Of a stretch of DNA of 64,000 nt, positions 62,602-64,000 are shown one piece after another; the first letter of the stretch is position 1, and each line of letters starts with the position of its first letter. A program made the translations under genes and the position numbers. The notes under the pieces are model-generated. The model searched no databases. It was not told the origin of the DNA and saw only the letters and a program-made list of their open reading frames with translations. The DNA lies in contig NZ_CP104011.1 in assembly GCF_025133575.1 (NCBI RefSeq), positions 5,650,965-5,714,964 on the forward strand, written 5' to 3'. The stretch comes from Pseudomonas sp. GCEP-101 (lineage in GTDB: Bacteria > Pseudomonadota > Gammaproteobacteria > Pseudomonadales > Pseudomonadaceae).

Positions 62602-62690
62602 CGGGGTTTCCTCTTTCTTGTTCTTGTGCGTCGGTGTTGGCGGTGGTGAGCCGTGGCGCGCCGTCAAGGCAGGGCGCGCCGGGCACGGGA

Positions 62691-63815
62691 TCAGATGGGG
62701 CGCGCGGTGACCTCCAGCATCTGCTTGACCAGGCCGATGCGGTCGAAGGTCGGGTCGCGCTGGATCTCCTTCTCGCCGGCCAGCAGGGACATCTCGCTGA
62801 TGTATCTGCAGCGTTCGAAGCGGCGGCCCATGAAGCGCCGCAGCTGGTCGTCGAGATCGCCGCCGGCGGTCAGTTCCTCGGCCAGCACCACGGCATCCTC
62901 GATGGCCATGCCGGCGCCCTGCCCCAGGTGCGGCGTGGTGGCGTGGGCGGCATCGCCGATCAGCAGCACGCGGCCGCGGTACCAGGGTTCATCGACGAAC
63001 ACGGCTTCCAGCGGCTTGTAGACGACCTCGGCGCTGTCGCCGATCTGCCCGCGCAGCTCGCCGATCAGCCCGCCGAAACCGGCCAGGCGCTCGCGCAGGC
63101 CGTCAGCCAGGCTGGCCGGGTCCATCCAGGGGTTGCCCGGTTCGTGGGAGGTGGTGAAGAGGTACATCAGGTCATCGGCCAGCGGCACCAGCCCGGCGTT
63201 GCCGGCCGGCCCCTGGTAGTTGGCCAGGTGGTCGATGCCGGCGGCGCGCGGGAAGTTGTGGCGCCACACCGACTGGCCGGTGAAACGCGGCTGGTATTTA
63301 TCGCCGAAGAGCAGGCCACGGACCCGCGAGAACAGGCCGTCGGCGCCGGCCACCAGCGCGTAGCGGCCCTGGCTGCCATCGCTGAAGAGCACGTCGACGC
63401 CGCTGGCGTCCTGCTCCAGGCTTTCCACCGAGGTGCCCAGGCGTACCTGGGTGCCCAGCTCGATGGCGGTTTCGCTCAGCACCTTGTGCAGGGCGCGGCG
63501 GGAGATGCCGACGTTGGCCGGATACTGCGGGCCGGCCAGGCGCTGGCCGGGAATGCGCGCCAGCTGTTCACCGTGGGTGGTGTAGATGGCGACGTCCTCG
63601 AAGGCGTAGGCGGCGTCCAGGTAGGCGTCGAGCAGGCCGAGGCGGTGCATCTCGCGCACCACGTTGCTCTGCTGGATGATGCCGACGCCGTAGACCGTCC
63701 ACTGCGTCTTCAGCTCGACCAGGTCGACCGCGATTCCCTTGCGGCGCAGGGCGATGGCGGCGCACAGCCCACCAATCCCGCCGCCGACGATCAGCACGTT
63801 GCTCACAGTATTCAT
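62691..63815 (-). CDS. FAD-dependent aromatic-ring monooxygenase (PHBH fold)
   Basis: 374 aa. GGGIGGLCAAIALRRKGIAVDLVELK (GxGxxG FAD-binding start, about 13-37), LVAGADGLFSRVRGLLFG (the DG motif) and GRVLLIGDAAHATTPHLGQGAGMAIEDAVVLAEEL (the second FAD motif GD) identify a class A flavoprotein hydroxylase using NAD(P)H. First gene of the operon; inserts oxygen into an aromatic or cyclic substrate. ATG 63815 chosen over GTG 63827. Confidence 0.93.
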   Translation of the reverse strand: MNTVSNVLIVGGGIGGLCAAIALRRKGIAVDLVELKTQWTVYGVGIIQQSNVVREMHRLGLLDAYLDAAYAFEDVAIYTTHGEQLARIPGQRLAGPQYPANVGISRRALHKVLSETAIELGTQVRLGTSVESLEQDASGVDVLFSDGSQGRYALVAGADGLFSRVRGLLFGDKYQPRFTGQSVWRHNFPRAAGIDHLANYQGPAGNAGLVPLADDLMYLFTTSHEPGNPWMDPASLADGLRERLAGFGGLIGELRGQIGDSAEVVYKPLEAVFVDEPWYRGRVLLIGDAAHATTPHLGQGAGMAIEDAVVLAEELTAGGDLDDQLRRFMGRRFERCRYISEMSLLAGEKEIQRDPTFDRIGLVKQMLEVTARPI

Positions 63816-63936
63816 GGCATCTCTCACGTCTTGTTCTTGTTGTCCGCCCCGCGCTGCGCGGCGGCCGTTGTGTGTGCCCGTGGCACAGCTTCCCGGCGGT
63901 GCCGGGCTTTGACTAATCGAGTCCGCGGATGCGACC

Positions 63937-63953
63937 TATCGCGCGGCGCGATA
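63937..63953. terminator. Inverted repeat TATCGCGC-G-GCGCGATA after the partial gene
   Basis: Perfect 8-bp arms beginning 2 bp downstream of the stop at 63956-63958 (leftward gene). Likely transcription end of that gene or an operator for the following operon. The remaining 63816-63936 stretch is the leader of the monooxygenase operon. Confidence 0.45.
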
Positions 63954-63955
63954 CC

Positions 63956-64000
63956 TCAGGCGTGCAGTTGCGCCAGCGGCAATAGCAGCCAGCCGTCCGC
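63956..64000 (-). CDS. C-terminal end of an unidentified leftward gene
   Basis: The last 14 codons, ending ADGWLLLPLAQLHA-stop, are in frame to the window edge. Too short to assign; a regulator of the downstream operon is possible because of its position. Confidence 0.5.
   Translation of the reverse strand, partial: ADGWLLLPLAQLHA

Noticed and set aside
62601..62690. GGCGCGCC-N10-GGCGCGCC hairpin as terminator between the monooxygenase and DUF1302 genes
   Set aside because: Lies within a co-directional operon without T-run; low-complexity GC palindromes of this kind are frequent in this genome.

Overview
The window is a high-GC gammaproteobacterial chromosome segment, most likely Pseudomonas (citronellolis/nitroreducens-like). 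The support is strong GC-rich codon bias, Pseudomonas REP palindromes of the GTAGGAGCGAGCTTGCTCGCGAA type, an SfnR-type sigma-54 activator, ArsRBC/ArsN1 and GlxA-type regulators. All product names come from reading the translations; no database search was run.

1-15.1 kb is a coordinated organosulfur-type scavenging locus. Four near-identical sigma-54 (-24/-12) promoters sit as two divergent pairs. They drive an oligopeptide-type solute-binding protein (partial), a TTC38-like TPR protein, a P1-family self-processing aminopeptidase, and a long operon: TonB receptor, DszA/NtaA-type monooxygenase, secreted SurE-like phosphatase, three more luciferase-like flavoenzymes and an SsuD-like enzyme, all translationally coupled. 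An SfnR-type enhancer-binding protein abuts the operon tail to tail and is the obvious activator. Inference: uptake, trimming and desulfurisation of a peptide-like or conjugated sulfur compound.

15.1-20.9 kb is a metal(loid) resistance block: chrB-chrA, then arsR (34-bp palindromic operator)-arsB-arsC, an arsH reduced by a large internal deletion, and an ArsN1-type acetyltransferase.

20.9-38.1 kb encodes an unusual adhesin export system without an ABC transporter. In order of transcription (leftward) it contains a periplasmic adaptor, a GAF-HlyD adaptor, an M50 metalloprotease fused to an HlyD adaptor (with a possible PqqD/RRE-like N-terminus), an Asp/Asn beta-hydroxylase-like protein and a sulfotransferase-like protein. 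A second group follows: a GNAT, a DUF6916-like protein, a microcystin-dependent/tail-collar protein, a 2373-aa LEPR-XLL/DUF4347 adhesin and a TolC lipoprotein. A phytanoyl-CoA-dioxygenase-like gene is divergent. This is the best candidate here for a poorly described system.

38.2-40.0 kb holds four small genes of lower GC with no recognised function. 40-49.8 kb is mixed housekeeping and regulatory content: GST, SDR with divergent GlxA regulator, ProQ-like protein, LysR/TSUP pair, tautomerase, second GlxA regulator, LysR/EamA pair and a VIT-like membrane protein.

49.8-64 kb is a leftward catabolic operon. It contains an FAD monooxygenase, a DUF1302/DUF1329/YCF48-like/MMPL envelope module, an MFS transporter, an SDR, a cupin, a fumarylacetoacetase-family hydrolase, an epimerase/dehydrogenase, a cyclase-family hydrolase and a further cupin. 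It probably takes up and degrades a hydrophobic cyclic or aromatic compound. Tandem REP pairs interrupt this operon and also fill the 2.9-3.65 kb gap.
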